From Fontibacillus panacisegetis (lineage in GTDB: Bacteria > Bacillota > Bacilli > Paenibacillales > Paenibacillaceae): a DNA stretch of 64,000 nt. The notes under the pieces were generated by a model. The model did no database searches. It had not been told where the DNA came from and worked only from the letters and a program-made list of their open reading frames with translations. Positions 8,992 to 17,699 of the stretch are shown in pieces. The stretch lies in contig NZ_FNBG01000007.1 in assembly GCF_900102215.1 (NCBI RefSeq), positions 62,001 to 126,000 of the forward strand, written 5' to 3'. The translations under genes and the position numbers were made by a program. Numbering within the stretch: position 1 is the stretch's first letter; the number at the start of each line of letters is the position of its first letter.

Positions 8992-10644
8992 TTATTTTTT
9001 CAAGCTATTTTGCCGCAATACACTAATCTCCTTCGATAAATCAATAAACATTTGATCTAATTTGGCATATTCCATGTCTTTAACCGTCAGCATGCTCAGC
9101 TTGCCCAGGACGTATTGACGCTCCGTTTCCAGCTTCAGAAGCTGCTGTTCATAGTCAACAGAAGTACTTTCCTTTTGACCTGGATCCCGCCGAATTCTAC
9201 CTTCTTCTATCCATAGGCTTTGATCCGTCACTCGATCCACAAAGTAATTGTCATGTGAGACTACAATAAGCGTTCCGGTAAAGCTGGAAAGCGTGTTTTC
9301 AAGCTGCTCGCGTGAAGGCAAATCCAGATGATTCGTCGGTTCATCTAAGATCAGTACATCTTTATCCTCAAGAATAAACGCCATAAGCTTTAATTTAACG
9401 CGTTCACCCATGCTCATATTTTCGATTGGCTGCTGCCACTGCCTGGAGGTGAATCCAAGGTGCTTCATCGTATTTTGTACCCAGGCGCGTTCTTCAAAGG
9501 TAGTTGTGTAAAATAAAGATTCAGGCTTTGCGTGTAAAGGAAGATCAAACACACTCTGTGTAAGGTAGCCAATATTTGCAGAGGGAGACACCCACAAGGT
9601 TCCATCATAGCTTTCATGGCCAGCAATCATTTGGAGCAATGTTGTTTTACCTGCACCATTTCCTCCACGGATTGCTATTTTTTCACCATGCTTTATTGTA
9701 AAATTAGCCTTCTCAAACAATACTCGTTCATTAAATTTCTTCGATAAATCCTTTACTTCCAGAAACCTCTTTCCGACCTTCTTGTTAGCCTCAAGTGAAA
9801 ATTTAACCTCAGCATCTTCGATCACACGCTCGATTTTATTTTCGGCTAATTCCTTTTCAAGCCGCTTTCGTTTGGACTTAATTTGTTGATCCGTCCTTTT
9901 TGCCTTTACACGGTAATACTCCTTGAAGCCTTCCTTTTTTGTCGATTCCCTATGGGCCTTCTCGGACCAAGACTGCAGCTCCGATATTTGTTCCTGAATT
10001 TGGCTTATCTTTTGCTGCTGCATAGCGTAATGATGTCTTTGATCCTCTCTATCCTTCTCACGTTTATTTCTATAGCTCGTATAGTTACCGTTATGAACTA
10101 CCAAGCCTCCCTGCTCCAGTGACCAAATAATTTGAGCGAATCGATCAAGAAAGGCTCGATCATGGGACACCGTAATGATCGTTCCTTTAAATTGTTCCAT
10201 CTGGTGCAACAGCACTTCCATACCTGCCTCATCCAGATGATTGGTCGGCTCATCCAGCAGAAGTATGTTAGCCTGAACCGCAAATGCCTCGGCTAATCGT
10301 CTCTTCAATTTTTCCCCACCGCTTAGCTCCGAGAACAGCACGTCTTTGGAAACCTGCCATTTCATCAGCAGCTTTTCCTCCAGATGATGTGAAACATGGC
10401 TGCCGAAGTCCTCTTCCTCTTGTCGGACATATTTTATTTTCAAATTGGGTTCTTCCCATCTTAGACTTCCCGAACATAATTCAAGTTCACCCGCTAAAAT
10501 TTGCAGCAGCGTCGACTTTCCTGAGCCGTTACGGCCAATCAGCCCGATTCTGCCCCCTTTTTTCAGCTTGGCGCTAATCTGCTGAAATACCTCTGTATTC
10601 CCAACCCGATAAGTGGCTTCATTTAATATCGCTTGTATTGTCAT
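8992..10644 (-). CDS. ABC-F family ATPase, probable ribosome-protection protein
   Basis: A soluble protein of 550 residues with two ABC domains and no membrane segments. Walker A motifs are GRNGSGKST and GGNGAGKTT, signatures LSGGEKLKRR and MSMGERVKLK, and both Walker B motifs continue into LLLDEPTNHLD. A charged coiled linker of about 90 residues joins the domains, and a C-terminal coiled extension follows. Length and layout match antibiotic-resistance ABC-F proteins of the Vga/VmlR type, which act on stalled ribosomes rather than transport. The long leader with a short uORF and terminator supports drug-inducible expression. Which drugs is unknown. Confidence 0.85.
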   Translation of the reverse strand: MTIQAILNEATYRVGNTEVFQQISAKLKKGGRIGLIGRNGSGKSTLLQILAGELELCSGSLRWEEPNLKIKYVRQEEEDFGSHVSHHLEEKLLMKWQVSKDVLFSELSGGEKLKRRLAEAFAVQANILLLDEPTNHLDEAGMEVLLHQMEQFKGTIITVSHDRAFLDRFAQIIWSLEQGGLVVHNGNYTSYRNKREKDREDQRHHYAMQQQKISQIQEQISELQSWSEKAHRESTKKEGFKEYYRVKAKRTDQQIKSKRKRLEKELAENKIERVIEDAEVKFSLEANKKVGKRFLEVKDLSKKFNERVLFEKANFTIKHGEKIAIRGGNGAGKTTLLQMIAGHESYDGTLWVSPSANIGYLTQSVFDLPLHAKPESLFYTTTFEERAWVQNTMKHLGFTSRQWQQPIENMSMGERVKLKLMAFILEDKDVLILDEPTNHLDLPSREQLENTLSSFTGTLIVVSHDNYFVDRVTDQSLWIEEGRIRRDPGQKESTSVDYEQQLLKLETERQYVLGKLSMLTVKDMEYAKLDQMFIDLSKEISVLRQNSLKK

Positions 10645-10677
10645 TAAGTCGTCCCCCTTTATTACGCGGGAGGAAAC

Positions 10678-10705
10678 AAAAAATCCCCCCGATGACTTCG
10701 GAAGG
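10678..10705 (-). terminator. attenuator terminator in ABC-F leader
   Basis: On the minus strand the 5' arm CCTTCCGA and the 3' arm TCGGGGGG pair over 8 bp (two G-U), with a 5-base loop, followed by A and six T. It sits 34 bp before the ABC-F start, between its promoter and ribosome site, so it should stop transcription unless prevented. Confidence 0.7.
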
Positions 10706-10841
10706 ACTAGTCGTCACAATATTTTTTCAAATCACAATAAAATCTGCAAATATTTCGCAGACACTTATATGAAAAAATGGGCAGACTAATCCTATTTTGG
10801 TTAAACAGCAAAAATGCTATTTCTACAAAAATATGATTAGT
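10704..10841 (-). promoter_or_regulatory. alternative pairing segments of the ABC-F leader
   Basis: Three short segments compete on the minus-strand RNA. Segment 1 is ACTAATC (10841-10835), which overlaps the uORF stop. Segment 2 is GGATTAGTC (10792-10784). Segment 3 is GACTAGTCC (10712-10704), which enters the terminator's 5' arm. Segment 2 can pair with either 1 or 3. A ribosome held on the uORF would hide segment 1, let 2 pair with 3 and weaken the terminator. A further small hairpin lies at 10743-10761. Confidence 0.5.
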
Positions 10842-10848
10842 TTTTCAT
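10837..10848 (-). CDS. candidate 3-codon leader ORF (Met-Lys-Asn)
   Basis: ATG AAA AAC TAA on the minus strand, with GGGTGA a few bases upstream, early in the ABC-F leader. Its stop codon overlaps pairing segment 1. Very short uORFs that sense stalled ribosomes are known in front of several ABC-F resistance genes. An alternative 5-codon frame starts just upstream. Confidence 0.4.
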   Translation of the reverse strand: MKN

Positions 10849-10883
10849 CGTTCACCCATCATCCCTTCAAACAATTTGTAATT

Positions 10884-10892
10884 ATTATAGCA
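10884..10892 (-). promoter_or_regulatory. extended -10 promoter of the ABC-F gene
   Basis: TGCTATAAT on the minus strand, a perfect extended -10. The -35 region is weak. Transcription from here gives a leader of about 230 bases carrying the uORF and attenuator. Confidence 0.6.
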
Positions 10893-10957
10893 GATAATCG
10901 CTAAGCCTGATACCTTATTCGGACGCAGCAAAACGAATCGCAAGTAGGTCCTTCAGA

Positions 10958-11068
10958 TTACGTTCCATCTAGTTTTGAGGTGATTTTTCTGTAGTAACCA
11001 GTAACCGTGTATCCATTTGGTTCTTTAACCCCATCTTTCGTTAGACGAAATAGCCTAATATCTCTCAT
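10958..11068 (-). CDS. possible small protein, 36 residues
   Basis: An open frame of 36 codons on the minus strand beginning Met-Arg-Asp-Ile-Arg-Leu and rich in charged residues, with a GGAGGA site 13 bases before the ATG (rather far). No family is recognised. It lies upstream of the ABC-F promoter on the same strand. Confidence 0.35.
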   Translation of the reverse strand: MRDIRLFRLTKDGVKEPNGYTVTGYYRKITSKLDGT

Positions 11069-11283
11069 ATGCTAACAACTTCCTCCAAGAACAATTAATA
11101 TTCGAGAAAAATCCTCTCGACATTTCAACACTATTTTTATTTTCGTTCCCCTCAACAGAGTCACTCATTACGTCCTATAAATATAAGAATATAGCGGGAT
11201 ATTCAATTTATATCATCCTCTCCAATAATAGAAACAGTCACATATTATTTTAAAATATTTCCAGTGCGAGAGGAGATCTGTGA

Positions 11284-13095
11284 GTGTTCAAAAGAATGTA
11301 CACGTTTACTACACTAGCTTTATCATTTTTGTTACTATGGTCCAGCTTGGCCAGTACAGGTTATGCCGCCGATTCTGAGCATGAGCAGCCGGATATCAAA
11401 TGGTCTCGATTATTCGGAGGAACTGCTTCAGTTGGTCAATCCGTTACCCCCACATCTGATGGCGGATACGTTGCAGTAGGCAACATTCAAAAAACTTACT
11501 ACACGCTGGATCATAAGAACGGTATTACGAATAACAAAGTGTATGCAATTAAAGTGGATAGTAACGGAGTTACTCAATGGGAACGCGATGTCACTAACAA
11601 CTCTGTTTATAGATACGATGACACCTACGCTTATGACGTAATAGAATCATCGAATGGAAGTATTATCATTACCGGCTATACAACAGATTATGTTGGCAAA
11701 CCGACGAACATTATTTACGTGACAAAGCTTGATGCAAGCGGAACTATACTATGGGATAAGGCGTATCCTCAATATTCTTCCTCCTACTACCATCTTTATG
11801 GGCAAAAAATAATTGAAACAGCAAGTGGCGATTTTGTGATTACCGGGTATGGCGCTTCATCTCCAGGATATGCTCCAGCCTATCTTCTGAAGATCAACCC
11901 TGATGGCGAAGAAATCTGGTACAGAACCTTGTGGCTGGATGACAATCAGTATTTTAATGATATCGCCGCTTCCCCTGATGGTGGAATCATCGCTGTCGGA
12001 GCCATTGATAATTTTTTTGATCCTTCTGTTAATGCTGCAATTACCGTTAAATTTAGTGAAAATGGTGAAACAGTATGGGAAAAAATCAAAAGAAATGATG
12101 GTGCTCAAAGACCTTCAGCCTTTGCGATTCACCCCGCCCGTGATGGAGGTTACATCATTACCGGTCAATTGTTTCAAAGCGTAAATTCAACCAGCTATAT
12201 TCAAAAAATAAATGAAACCGGGGATGTGCTTTGGGAAAAAAACTTCGACCCCGCAGCGGGAAATGACCTTTTTACTCAAATTCAATCTGTAGATGGCGGT
12301 TACGCCTTGCTTGGACGCAACACTACTGGAAATTACCCTGCCATTACAACGAAATATCAAATCGTCATTGTAAATGAAGATGGTGAATTAAATAAAACTT
12401 ATGCTTTCGGAGACTCTGACTTGAAAAGTGTAGGAAAAGGTATTGCAACCCCTGATGGTGGATACCTGGTCATAGGTACAGTGAAAAGAGGAGATTCTCA
12501 TCTGCAATTGGTCAAAATAGCTGGCACTCCTGGTGGGCCTACTGATCCAGAATTAACGAGAATACAATTTTCTCCCCATCAGCTCAAGCTATCCGTCGGT
12601 CAATCGGTCGGTAGTGTTGTTAATGCAGTATATTCCGATTCTTCCGTAACAGACGTGACTTATTCTGCAATCTATGCATCTCTTGATCCGAGCATCGCTA
12701 CTGTGAATTCATTTGGACAAATTACAGGGGTTCATCCTGGCAGCACTATCGTGACGGCAACCTACAGTGGACTGTCGACCACAGCTTCAATTGAAATAAC
12801 AACAGTTGGAGAGCCTCTTGGACACTTCTTTTTAGATTCTGATGAATACTCTCTCTCCATCGGAACAGAGCTGGACATAGCTGCTTTCTATACTGATGAA
12901 CTTGGAAGCACATCTATAGTTACATGGGATACCGACTTTAGTAGTGCTAATCCTGAAATCGCAACGATTGACGAAGAGGGGAACATCACTGGCGTTGCTC
13001 AAGGAATCACTTATATAACAGCTACCTATCATGGAATTTCTTACACAGCCAACGTCTGGGTCGTTCGTCCGTATGCGCCGCCTGCAGGCAAGTAA
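11284..13095 (+). CDS. secreted beta-propeller protein with Big2 domains
   Basis: Exported protein of 603 residues. The first 29 residues form a signal peptide ending near GYAA-D. Residues 35-420 hold about seven repeats built on DGGY-x-x-x-G strands (e.g. DGGYVAVG, DGGYIITG, DGGYLVIG), which fit a beta-propeller. Two bacterial Ig-like Big2 domains follow at about 425-510 and 515-597, each with the typical VTATYSGL/ITATYHGI end. The GTG start follows AGGAG by 8 bases. No sortase signal or S-layer domain is visible, so it is secreted or loosely wall-associated. Its ligand is unknown. Confidence 0.85.
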   Translation: MFKRMYTFTTLALSFLLLWSSLASTGYAADSEHEQPDIKWSRLFGGTASVGQSVTPTSDGGYVAVGNIQKTYYTLDHKNGITNNKVYAIKVDSNGVTQWERDVTNNSVYRYDDTYAYDVIESSNGSIIITGYTTDYVGKPTNIIYVTKLDASGTILWDKAYPQYSSSYYHLYGQKIIETASGDFVITGYGASSPGYAPAYLLKINPDGEEIWYRTLWLDDNQYFNDIAASPDGGIIAVGAIDNFFDPSVNAAITVKFSENGETVWEKIKRNDGAQRPSAFAIHPARDGGYIITGQLFQSVNSTSYIQKINETGDVLWEKNFDPAAGNDLFTQIQSVDGGYALLGRNTTGNYPAITTKYQIVIVNEDGELNKTYAFGDSDLKSVGKGIATPDGGYLVIGTVKRGDSHLQLVKIAGTPGGPTDPELTRIQFSPHQLKLSVGQSVGSVVNAVYSDSSVTDVTYSAIYASLDPSIATVNSFGQITGVHPGSTIVTATYSGLSTTASIEITTVGEPLGHFFLDSDEYSLSIGTELDIAAFYTDELGSTSIVTWDTDFSSANPEIATIDEEGNITGVAQGITYITATYHGISYTANVWVVRPYAPPAGK

Positions 13096-13114
13096 TCCTT
13101 TTAATTTTATAAAT

Positions 13115-13142
13115 AAAAAAGAGGGCCTGCGCCCTCTTTTTT
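13115..13142. terminator. bidirectional intrinsic terminator
   Basis: A perfect 12-bp stem AAAAAAGAGGGC/GCCCTCTTTTTT with a 4-base loop between two convergent genes; works in both directions. Confidence 0.9.
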
Positions 13143-13164
13143 ATCCCCTTCATTCTCCCCCGCA

Positions 13165-13866
13165 TCATACTAATTTTAAAGCTTCTCTGTTCAAGTCAAT
13201 TACATTGAATCTTTTCTGATCCTGAAGCAGCTTCGCAAGTTGATCTCGACATGCTCTCCCATTAGCCACAATTTCATTTAGCTCTTCCGGCTTTATCGCA
13301 GTAACGCTAGCCATAATGATCTTGTCATTCTCAAAAATCATCGCCGAAGATCTATTCTCATGCTCAATCCCAATCAGGACCCCTACACTTTCATTTTCTG
13401 TCATGTAACGATCATCTATGTCTATGTCCCAAAACTCGCTGGATACTACTCCATATGTATTTACCGCATTATAATAAGCTCCACTTTGCGCAGCATTGCA
13501 AGCCGCTTGAAATAACAATTGAAACAACCAAGTTTTATTTAGCTGCTCCATTGGCATGTTGATTAACTCTTCGGCGTTCGATTCAACATAGAGCTCTATT
13601 CCATGGCCATTTCCCGTTTCCTCATCTTCAAAATCATCTGACAATCCATCCGTTGCAATAATAATTGTGTTTGTTGTTCTAATAACCTTATAGGCCTGTC
13701 TTAAATCCGGCCACATTGGGTAGCCCTGAAAAGCCGGATTAATAATTGGAGCTAACACGTCATCCTCTACCCGGCCAATCTTCTCCCAAAAGGATTGTCT
13801 TGCTTCGTACTTTGCAATCCTTCTTTTATCCCTTGAAGACTTAAATATATTTTTTATAAAATTCAT
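13165..13866 (-). CDS. hypothetical cytoplasmic protein
   Basis: A 233-residue protein with no signal peptide or membrane segment. It has a short basic N-terminus, then a core with GYPMWPDLRQAYKV and TIIIATDGLSDDF segments. The second resembles proteins related to suppressor-of-fused, but I cannot confirm this. AAGGAG lies 11 bases before the ATG. It stands alone between a terminator and a divergent exporter operon. Confidence 0.7.
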   Translation of the reverse strand: MNFIKNIFKSSRDKRRIAKYEARQSFWEKIGRVEDDVLAPIINPAFQGYPMWPDLRQAYKVIRTTNTIIIATDGLSDDFEDEETGNGHGIELYVESNAEELINMPMEQLNKTWLFQLLFQAACNAAQSGAYYNAVNTYGVVSSEFWDIDIDDRYMTENESVGVLIGIEHENRSSAMIFENDKIIMASVTAIKPEELNEIVANGRACRDQLAKLLQDQKRFNVIDLNREALKLV

Positions 13867-13999
13867 AAGTATTCATTCTCCTTATCACTACTATATAAAT
13901 ACCTACCAACCCTTAAGAGATTTTATCATGACGGATTGTAAAAAAACAGCTGATCCCAAAAAACAGATATGTATTCGGATTGCCATTCCCTTCCTCCCC

Positions 14000-14030
14000 T
14001 TGACTTTCCTATAATAGGATAGTTTATGCT
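14000..14030 (+). promoter_or_regulatory. MerR-type promoter and operator
   Basis: TTGACT (14000-14005) and TATGCT (14025-14030) are 19 bp apart, longer than normal and typical of MerR-controlled promoters. A 19-bp near-perfect dyad, CTTTCCTATAATAGGATAG (14004-14022), fills the spacer. The operon it drives encodes a MerR-family regulator as its third gene, so autoregulation fits. Confidence 0.65.
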
Positions 14031-14062
14031 CGCCTTGCATACTAAACGAGGGAGTGAATGAA

Positions 14063-15007
14063 TTGGAGGCAATAAGGATTAACAAATTGAATAAAACGTT
14101 TAAAAATGGAAAAAAGGCTATAAGCAATTTCAACTTAACTGTCCCACAAGGGGAAATATTTTCTTTACTTGGTCCAAATGGGGCAGGAAAATCAACTTTG
14201 ATTAACATTCTAACGACTTATATATTACCTACTTCCGGCGAAATCACAATTATGGGATATGATCTGAGGAATGAAAGTCAGCGCATCCGAAACTGTATAT
14301 CCTGTGTTGCTCAACATACTTCCATAGACAAGCACATGTCCCTTAAAGAGAATCTTGAGTTTCAAGGCAGACTATTCGGTCTTGATTCTTCCACGATCTA
14401 TGCTCGTAGTGAGGAGTTGATTCAAACCTTCCATCTAGCAAAATATTGTGATTACAAAGTGTCGGAATATTCGGGAGGTGTAACAAGGCGGCTCGATATT
14501 GCGATGAGTCTAATATCCCACCCCAAGGTGTTATTTTTAGATGAGCCAACTGTTGGGATGGATATAGAATCAAGGCAGATTTTATGGCAAATGATTAGAA
14601 CGATTCAGGAGAAATTTAACACGACAATATTTTTGACAACTCATTATTTAGAAGAAGCTCAGTTATTAAGCAACACGATTTGTATTATGAAGGAAGGACA
14701 ACCTCTAATTCAAGGCAGCTTGACAGAGCTTAGACAATACTTCAATGAACCTGTCATTAGGGTGGAGCTTACCTCCGATGAGAATCCTGCAACTTTACTG
14801 GAGCATTTAAATACCCATAGCTATATCAAAAACATCAGAATCGAGGAAAACTCATTATATATTACTGTTGAAGATCGTACTCGGGATTTTGCTAGAACAA
14901 ATACAATTTTAAATGAAAATTATATTGATTTTTGTGCGGTAGAAATCCAGAAACCATCATTATCCGATATTTTCATGAAATTTACTAACGAGGAGGAAGT
15001 GGAATGA
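14063..15007 (+). CDS. ABC exporter ATP-binding protein (DrrA-like)
   Basis: ATPase of 314 residues for a drug- or peptide-type exporter. Walker A is GPNGAGKST, the signature SGGVTRRLDIAM is degenerate but typical of the DrrA/NodI group, and Walker B is VLFLDEPTVGMD. The switch His lies in LTTHYLEEA. The C-terminal 90 residues form the family's accessory domain. A GTG 9 bp upstream is in frame, but GGGAG fits the TTG at 14063 better. Its stop overlaps the permease start by 4 bp (ATGA), a sign of coupled translation. Confidence 0.88.
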   Translation: MEAIRINKLNKTFKNGKKAISNFNLTVPQGEIFSLLGPNGAGKSTLINILTTYILPTSGEITIMGYDLRNESQRIRNCISCVAQHTSIDKHMSLKENLEFQGRLFGLDSSTIYARSEELIQTFHLAKYCDYKVSEYSGGVTRRLDIAMSLISHPKVLFLDEPTVGMDIESRQILWQMIRTIQEKFNTTIFLTTHYLEEAQLLSNTICIMKEGQPLIQGSLTELRQYFNEPVIRVELTSDENPATLLEHLNTHSYIKNIRIEENSLYITVEDRTRDFARTNTILNENYIDFCAVEIQKPSLSDIFMKFTNEEEVE

Positions 15008-15747
15008 GAATCTTCAGCATTGTCTCCAGAAATGTGAAATGGAGATTTAAAAACATGGAGACCATAATTATGACACTCATACAGCCACTAATTTGGCTAT
15101 TACTCTTTACTACAATCTTTCAATCGGAAACGTTTATTGGGGATAACTACACAGCTTATACGCTTCCCGGGATTCTAATTCTCGTAACACTTACTTCATC
15201 AGGCATGAGTGGTATCTCAAATTACTCTTGGAAATCAGATGGCATCTTCTACAGAATATTTATTTCTCCTGTAAAAAGAAGCTCAATTGTCTTGGGCCAT
15301 ATTTTTGATGCCGCTATTTTAACTTTTGTAGAAGTTATCATACTATTTATAGTTTCATTTATCCTATCAGTCAAAATTGCGACAGGCATTCTCGGATTTC
15401 TGCTTATCATTGGTTTAATCTTCCTCAACGTTTTTTTTGTAGCAAGCTTATCCTATGCACTTAGTATTATTTTCAAGACAGAAAATTCCTTTTTGGCAAT
15501 TGTTAACACCTTAACGCTTCCTATATTTTTTGTCAGCACCTCCTTAATGTCGTATGAGTACATTCCAGTTGGTTACAAAATCCCAGTATCGCTAAATCCT
15601 TTTACACATGTTATAAACTGCATAAGAGATCTTATTTTACAAAATCGTATTGACTGGAGTTCGATTCTAGGAACATTTCTGTTGTTTCTGATTTTGGGTG
15701 CTTTGGCATTTATACTCGCATTACATTTGTTAAAAACCAGAAATTAG
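15004..15747 (+). CDS. ABC-2 type exporter permease
   Basis: Membrane protein of 247 residues with about six helices and the ABC-2 permease layout. It starts within the ATPase stop codon and together they would form a homodimer-type exporter. The MerR gene follows after 21 bp. Substrate unknown; an amphipathic drug fits the regulator's type. Confidence 0.87.
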   Translation: MRIFSIVSRNVKWRFKNMETIIMTLIQPLIWLLLFTTIFQSETFIGDNYTAYTLPGILILVTLTSSGMSGISNYSWKSDGIFYRIFISPVKRSSIVLGHIFDAAILTFVEVIILFIVSFILSVKIATGILGFLLIIGLIFLNVFFVASLSYALSIIFKTENSFLAIVNTLTLPIFFVSTSLMSYEYIPVGYKIPVSLNPFTHVINCIRDLILQNRIDWSSILGTFLLFLILGALAFILALHLLKTRN

Positions 15748-15768
15748 AGAATAATCGGGAGGGTTACA

Positions 15769-16605
15769 ATGCTGAGAATTAGTGATTTCTCCACACTATC
15801 ACAATTGAGTATCAAAATGCTTAGGCACTATGCTGACATTGACTTGCTTCCTCCAGGCTTCATAGATGAAAGTACTGGTTATCGATATTATTATGAAAAT
15901 CAATTAGCAATAGCTAACAAAATAAACATGCTGAAAAATATGGGGTTTAGTCTGCAATTAATCAAAAAAATGTTGTATGAATATGATGCAAATACCCATT
16001 TGATGAAGTTTTTGAGTTTACAGGAATTACAACTCCAAGAGGAAATGATCGAAAAACAAGAGAAAATACTATTAATTAGATCCATGATTAGACACTTGAA
16101 TTCTCAGAAAGAATCCTCAAAATATACAGTGACCAAAAAGAAAATCCCTCAGCGTCAAGTGATTTATCTACGTGCACAAATCAATCGATATCAGGATGAG
16201 ACTCTTTTGTGGATACAGCTCTCAACGATGGTGCACGAACAGAATATACGATTAAGCTATCCGTATTTCAGTACGACGATTTTTTATGAAGAAGATGTTC
16301 AAAATCAACATATTGATATAGAAGTCCAAAAATCCATTTCGGGGGATTATGACCATTTGCAAGCAACCAATATTAAACTTGAACAGGAGCAGACCGTAGC
16401 TTCATGCATCTATGAAGGAAATTATAACAAGCTTAGCGAAGTGAATGAAACAGTCGCTCACTGGATATTAGATAATGATTACGAGTTGTGCGGTTCCCAA
16501 TTCAATATATATCATATTTCGCCTGAAGAGGCTGATGAATCTGCTAATTTATTAACTGAGATTTGCTTTCCTATAAAGAAGAAAATCCAGGATAAAAATT
16601 ATTAG
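15769..16605 (+). CDS. MerR-family regulator with effector domain
   Basis: Transcription regulator of 278 residues. Residues 1-70 are a MerR winged helix (RISDFSTLSQLSIKMLRHYADIDLL). A coiled dimer helix follows at about 75-115, and then a GyrI/BmrR-like ligand domain. Such proteins twist long-spacer promoters into active form when a drug binds. It is the last gene of the exporter operon, and a matching 19-bp-spacer promoter lies upstream of the first gene. Confidence 0.87.
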   Translation: MLRISDFSTLSQLSIKMLRHYADIDLLPPGFIDESTGYRYYYENQLAIANKINMLKNMGFSLQLIKKMLYEYDANTHLMKFLSLQELQLQEEMIEKQEKILLIRSMIRHLNSQKESSKYTVTKKKIPQRQVIYLRAQINRYQDETLLWIQLSTMVHEQNIRLSYPYFSTTIFYEEDVQNQHIDIEVQKSISGDYDHLQATNIKLEQEQTVASCIYEGNYNKLSEVNETVAHWILDNDYELCGSQFNIYHISPEEADESANLLTEICFPIKKKIQDKNY

Positions 16606-16623
16606 TGGCCAAGGAGAACGGAG

Positions 16624-16812
16624 AAAATTCCTGCAAAAGTGCATCCTTTATACAGATACTAAGATCCCTGACTAAAATTCATGTAAAACTGCATCCTTTT
16701 TGGAACAAAATTCAGAAATACGCCTGTTCCGATTGAAAAAGCTGCACTTTCGCAGGTTTTTACGAAAAGAAGTGATCTTCATGGGCTAAAGCCTGCGCTT
16801 TTGCAGGAATTT
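16624..16812. repeat. four-dyad intergenic element, copy A
   Basis: Four short TGCA-type dyads: A1 16624-16650, A2 16674-16701, A3 16735-16761 and A4 16786-16812. Centres are about 50, 60 and 51 bp apart. A1 and A2 read CTGCAAAAGTGCATCCTTT-like on the plus strand; A3 and A4 read it on the minus strand. The two halves also share AAGATC between their units, so the whole is an imperfect inverted repeat of about 190 bp. It fills the gap between the MerR gene and the next response regulator. Confidence 0.75.
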
Positions 16813-16927
16813 GCTGACGAGTGGTCACAAATAGCTGTTGCAGGTGATCCTTGCTCAGTCCAATCCTGAGTATAGATCATCTATTTTTTTGTAATATAAT
16901 AAAAGAAAACAATTCAGGTGGCTTATT

Positions 16928-17608
16928 ATGGATACTATTCTAATTATTGAAGATCACGAGGATGTTAATCTCATGCTGGGACAAGCATTAACCGATGCAG
17001 GCTATCACGTGAAATCGGCTTATTCCGGTGTGGATGGACTCCATGACATCAAGAACAATACATATGATCTGGTTCTGCTCGACATCATGCTTCCCTACAA
17101 AAGCGGTGATGAAATACTTAAGGAAGTGCGGACTTTTTCCAACGTTCCTGTCATCATCATTTCCGCAAAGGACATGGTAGGCACGAAGATTGACCTTTTG
17201 AGATTGGGAGCAGATGACTACATTACTAAACCCTTCGATTTGGGCGAGGTTGTGGCCCGTGTTGAATCTAATCTGCGGCGTTCTCATAAGCATGTACAGG
17301 TGAATCGCGTTTTACAATATAAAGATTTAACGATCGATGACACTTCAAAGCGCGTTACAATAAACGATGCTGAAATTGACCTGACAGCAAAGGAATATAT
17401 GATATTGGAGATGCTGCTAAAGAACGTCGGCAAGGTTTTTACAAAAGCCAATCTCTACGAATCTGTCTGGCAGGATGAATATCTTGGTGATGACAATGCA
17501 GTTAAGACTCATATCAGCAATCTGCGCAACAAGCTAAAGAAAGCAAACCCGACTAAGGAATATATCGAAACGGTATGGGGACTTGGCTATCGCCTGCATA
17601 AAGATTGA
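16928..17608 (+). CDS. OmpR-family response regulator
   Basis: A 226-residue response regulator with receiver acidic residues E8-D9, phospho-acceptor D52 (LVLLDIMLP), Lys in VIIISAK, and a C-terminal winged helix ending VWGLGYRLHKD. It heads an operon of regulator, ABC ATPase, permease and kinase, the layout of bacitracin/lantibiotic-response systems. It likely controls the exporter genes behind it. An AGGTGG site precedes the ATG. Confidence 0.92.
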   Translation: MDTILIIEDHEDVNLMLGQALTDAGYHVKSAYSGVDGLHDIKNNTYDLVLLDIMLPYKSGDEILKEVRTFSNVPVIIISAKDMVGTKIDLLRLGADDYITKPFDLGEVVARVESNLRRSHKHVQVNRVLQYKDLTIDDTSKRVTINDAEIDLTAKEYMILEMLLKNVGKVFTKANLYESVWQDEYLGDDNAVKTHISNLRNKLKKANPTKEYIETVWGLGYRLHKD

Positions 17609-17699
17609 ATTATCGGTTTCCTTACACTCTTTTGGCTGCCCTTAACCTTTTCTAAACCTTTAGATCCTACACTAAAGCCAGAGAGGACAGGTGAGCGAA

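Noticed and set aside
10743-10821. Two TGCA-like dyads in the ABC-F leader, about 59 bp apart, resembling the four-dyad element
   Set aside because: No third and fourth unit at 50 bp, and flanking A/T runs differ; the hairpins are better explained as part of the attenuator leader.
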